64,000 bases of DNA, from positions 62,001 to 126,000 of the forward strand of contig CAKRMH010000005.1 in assembly GCA_934364805.1 (NCBI GenBank). Direction: 5' to 3'. Position numbers and translations under genes: made by a program. The number at the start of each line of letters is the position of its first letter. The first letter of the stretch is position 1. A model generated the notes under the pieces. It was not told where the DNA came from and did no database searches. It saw nothing but the letters and a program-made list of their open reading frames with translations. Positions 62,184 through 64,000 of this stretch are shown one piece after another. The stretch is from an uncultured Lachnospiraceae bacterium. Lineage in GTDB: Bacteria; Bacillota; Clostridia; Lachnospirales; Lachnospiraceae.

Positions 62184-63269
62184 CTATTCGCTTCCCATCA
62201 GCATCGTATAGTATTTATCCATAATTGCGATCTGGTCATCATCAATTGCAATATGCCATGAATTTTCCTCGATACCTGGGTCCATATTAAAGTATGGATT
62301 ATCATAATATCCATCCGGCATAACAGGCGTCATCAGATCTCTCTTCAAAAGCGATGCCTGTCCGGCTTCCTGTGCAAATTCTGCCTGAATCTCCGGCTGA
62401 AGGATAAAATTCATAAATTCCTCTGCCTCATCCTTTTTCTCGCTGGAAGCAGGAATTCCGACAAAACCGTTTGAACGCTCATATCCACTGTCAATTGCAG
62501 CAACTCCATATTTATCCCAGTTATTCTTATCCATCATAAGATATGGATAGTCATAACAGAATGCAACGGAACAATCGCCGGTCTCAAGCTGCGACATTGC
62601 AGATGTTCCGATAAACGCTTTTACATTCTTTTTAATTTTGCCAAGCAGTTCATTTGCCTCAGCGATCTCATCCTCACTGGTCGAATCAGCAGAATAACCG
62701 AGGCTCTCGAGTGCTGTTCCATAAAGCGAAATAGTGGAATTGATCATACATACCTGTCCTTCGAGTGCCGGATCTGCCAGATCAGCAAAGGATTTGATCT
62801 CAATCGGACAGGTTTCTTTGTTATACACGATAAGGCTGTAAATATTGTCCGATACCGGCATTGTATACTCATTTTTCTCATCGCCGACCGCACCCCAGAA
62901 TTTATCATCGATATTTTTAGAATTTGGAATCTTATCATAATCAATTTTGGCTAAAAGACCATTTTCCACAAATGTCTTAACATATGCAGATTCCACATCC
63001 ACATAATCAAACTCATTTTCTCCGGATACCATCTTGGTGATCAGTTCGTCCGTATTTGTGATATAGGAAACGTTGACATGGATTCCGGTTTCCTCCTCAA
63101 ACTGGTCAAAAACCTCATCTGGATAAGTGGAATCCCAGATCATCACATTTATCTCTTTTGATTGTCCTGTCTGTGTGCCTCCTGTACTTTCCTGTTTACT
63201 GCCGCATCCGCACAGGCCCGATACTGCAAGTGTCAGAATACAAATAACAGATACTAATTTTTTTCTCAT
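62184..63269 (-). CDS. PotD-like extracellular solute-binding lipoprotein
   Basis: The 361-residue protein has a lipoprotein signal with lipobox LCGC. The mature part starts INVMIWDSTYPDEVFDQFEEETGI, then DELITKMVSGENEFDYVDVES, a two-lobe type II binding-protein fold near the PotD/PotF polyamine group. AAAGGAG lies eight bases before the ATG. No permease or ATPase gene is in the window; those may lie beyond the right edge. It stands between two amidohydrolase genes, so it may import the compound they hydrolyse. Confidence 0.87.
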   Translation of the reverse strand: MRKKLVSVICILTLAVSGLCGCGSKQESTGGTQTGQSKEINVMIWDSTYPDEVFDQFEEETGIHVNVSYITNTDELITKMVSGENEFDYVDVESAYVKTFVENGLLAKIDYDKIPNSKNIDDKFWGAVGDEKNEYTMPVSDNIYSLIVYNKETCPIEIKSFADLADPALEGQVCMINSTISLYGTALESLGYSADSTSEDEIAEANELLGKIKKNVKAFIGTSAMSQLETGDCSVAFCYDYPYLMMDKNNWDKYGVAAIDSGYERSNGFVGIPASSEKKDEAEEFMNFILQPEIQAEFAQEAGQASLLKRDLMTPVMPDGYYDNPYFNMDPGIEENSWHIAIDDDQIAIMDKYYTMLMGSE

Positions 63270-63293
63270 AAGCTAAAATCTCCTTTCTATTCT

Positions 63294-64000
63294 CTACTCT
63301 TCAAACATGTAACAGCATTCTCCCCCGATCCATGTCTCAAGCACCTTTGTCTTATAGATCTCTTCCTTCGGCATCGCTGTAACATCTCTGCTTAAAACAA
63401 CAAAATCTGCGTCTTTTCCGGCTTTGATCGAGCCCTTTTTCTCCTCCAGGAAATTCTCATAAGCGCCACCAATCGTCAGCACCTTTAATGCATCCTCAAC
63501 ACCGATACATTCCTCTGGGAAATACGGCTTTTTCGAAGTTTTCGGGTCAAAACGGTTCACCATCATATGTAAGCAAAACATGGTATCAGGCGGAACCGTA
63601 ACCGGAAAATCACTTGCCTGGCTCATCACGATGCCCTCATCAAGATAGCTCTTTAGATAATACATATGCTCTGCACGCTCTTTTCCAAGGAATGGAAATT
63701 CCAGCGGCTCATACAGCGGTGTCTCATAATGCCAGTATGGATTTACGACTGCCACCACATTGAGCGCTTTCATCCGCCTTGGCTGATCCGGCTGACACAC
63801 CTGAAGATGTGTGATCGCATTGCGGTACCCTCCCGGGACTTTTTTCTGCGCATACTCAAATGCATTCAGTGCCTCATCGATCGCAGCATCACCGATCGCA
63901 TGTACGTGGATACTGAATCCTTCCTGCAAAGCCCGCTCCATGCGTTTGTTCAGGTCTTCCTGTTCAAACATAAGCGGACCGCAGTCATGTGGCTCTAACT
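63294..64000 (-). CDS. amidohydrolase, YtcJ-like, C-terminal part (cut by window edge)
   Basis: The reading frame is open to the right end of the window (about 235 codons seen). It has IHVHAIGDAAIDEALNAFEY with a metal-binding His, then the HxxxY strand (ITHLQVCQPD) and SQASDFPVTVPPD with the catalytic Asp, and ends with the CLHMMVNRFDPKTSKK and GKDADFVVLSRD segments of the YtcJ family. It is a distant relative of the protein at 60506-62173. Its start and any upstream genes lie outside the window. Confidence 0.88.
   Translation of the reverse strand, partial: LEPHDCGPLMFEQEDLNKRMERALQEGFSIHVHAIGDAAIDEALNAFEYAQKKVPGGYRNAITHLQVCQPDQPRRMKALNVVAVVNPYWHYETPLYEPLEFPFLGKERAEHMYYLKSYLDEGIVMSQASDFPVTVPPDTMFCLHMMVNRFDPKTSKKPYFPEECIGVEDALKVLTIGGAYENFLEEKKGSIKAGKDADFVVLSRDVTAMPKEEIYKTKVLETWIGGECCYMFEE

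Overview
The window looks like a chromosome segment of an anaerobic, gut-type Firmicute, most likely a Lachnospiraceae member. The evidence is a monomeric [FeFe]-hydrogenase, a DUF5057 giant protein, an A-type flavoprotein, a Gram-positive type IV pilus locus without a secretin, a Gram-positive type Pel locus without outer-membrane genes, strong AGGAGG ribosome sites, and AT-rich TTGACA/TATAAT promoters. No tRNA, rRNA, CRISPR array or intact insertion sequence was seen. Most genes lie on the minus strand.

Layout. (1) 1-420: start of a [FeFe]-hydrogenase, cut by the window edge. (2) 464-17946, minus: a type IV pilus locus, read pilB-pilT-pilC-pilA-pilD, then a 400-nt gap holding three exact-period 72-bp repeats, then a pilM/pilN fusion, pilO, four minor prepilins and a 1476-aa exported DUF5057 protein. 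A structured 142-nt element lies between pilA and pilD. (3) 18334-27733: an ECF S-component, a giant 2-hydroxyacyl-CoA dehydratase-activase type protein, a Crp/Fnr regulator, an iron/cobalamin ABC importer and a bicupin. Two GTTAG-N6-(C/T)TAAC sites flank the regulator gene. (4) 27891-32792: a hybrid histidine kinase, a response regulator and a PerR/Fur-boxed flavodiiron protein. (5) 32877-36066: an AAA/DUF4143 ATPase with upstream 33-bp tandem repeats, and pgi. (6) 36224-50137, minus: a Pel-like exopolysaccharide operon in the order SDR-PelD, PelE, DUF2194 deacetylase, PelF, PelG, CotH kinase, VTC domain, DUF4956, DUF4832, with a membrane diguanylate cyclase behind it. (7) 50232-52198: a MYG1-like protein, a small cysteine protein and a LURP-one-related protein. 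(8) 52432-64000: an amine/imino-acid oxidation module made of a multi-subunit FAD/Fe-S dehydrogenase, two ornithine-cyclodeaminase-like proteins and an MFS carrier, controlled by a divergent MerR regulator with a textbook 19-bp-spacer promoter. Two YtcJ-type amidohydrolases and a PotD-like binding protein lie beside it.

How the parts may work together. The pilus ATPase PilB carries an MshEN-type N-terminus, PelD carries a c-di-GMP I-site with a degenerate GGDEF motif, and the cyclase carries both GGDEF and RxxD. Pilus extension and polysaccharide export may therefore answer to one second messenger. This is inference from motifs. The most novel-looking system is the Pel-like operon with the embedded CotH/VTC/DUF4956/DUF4832 module.
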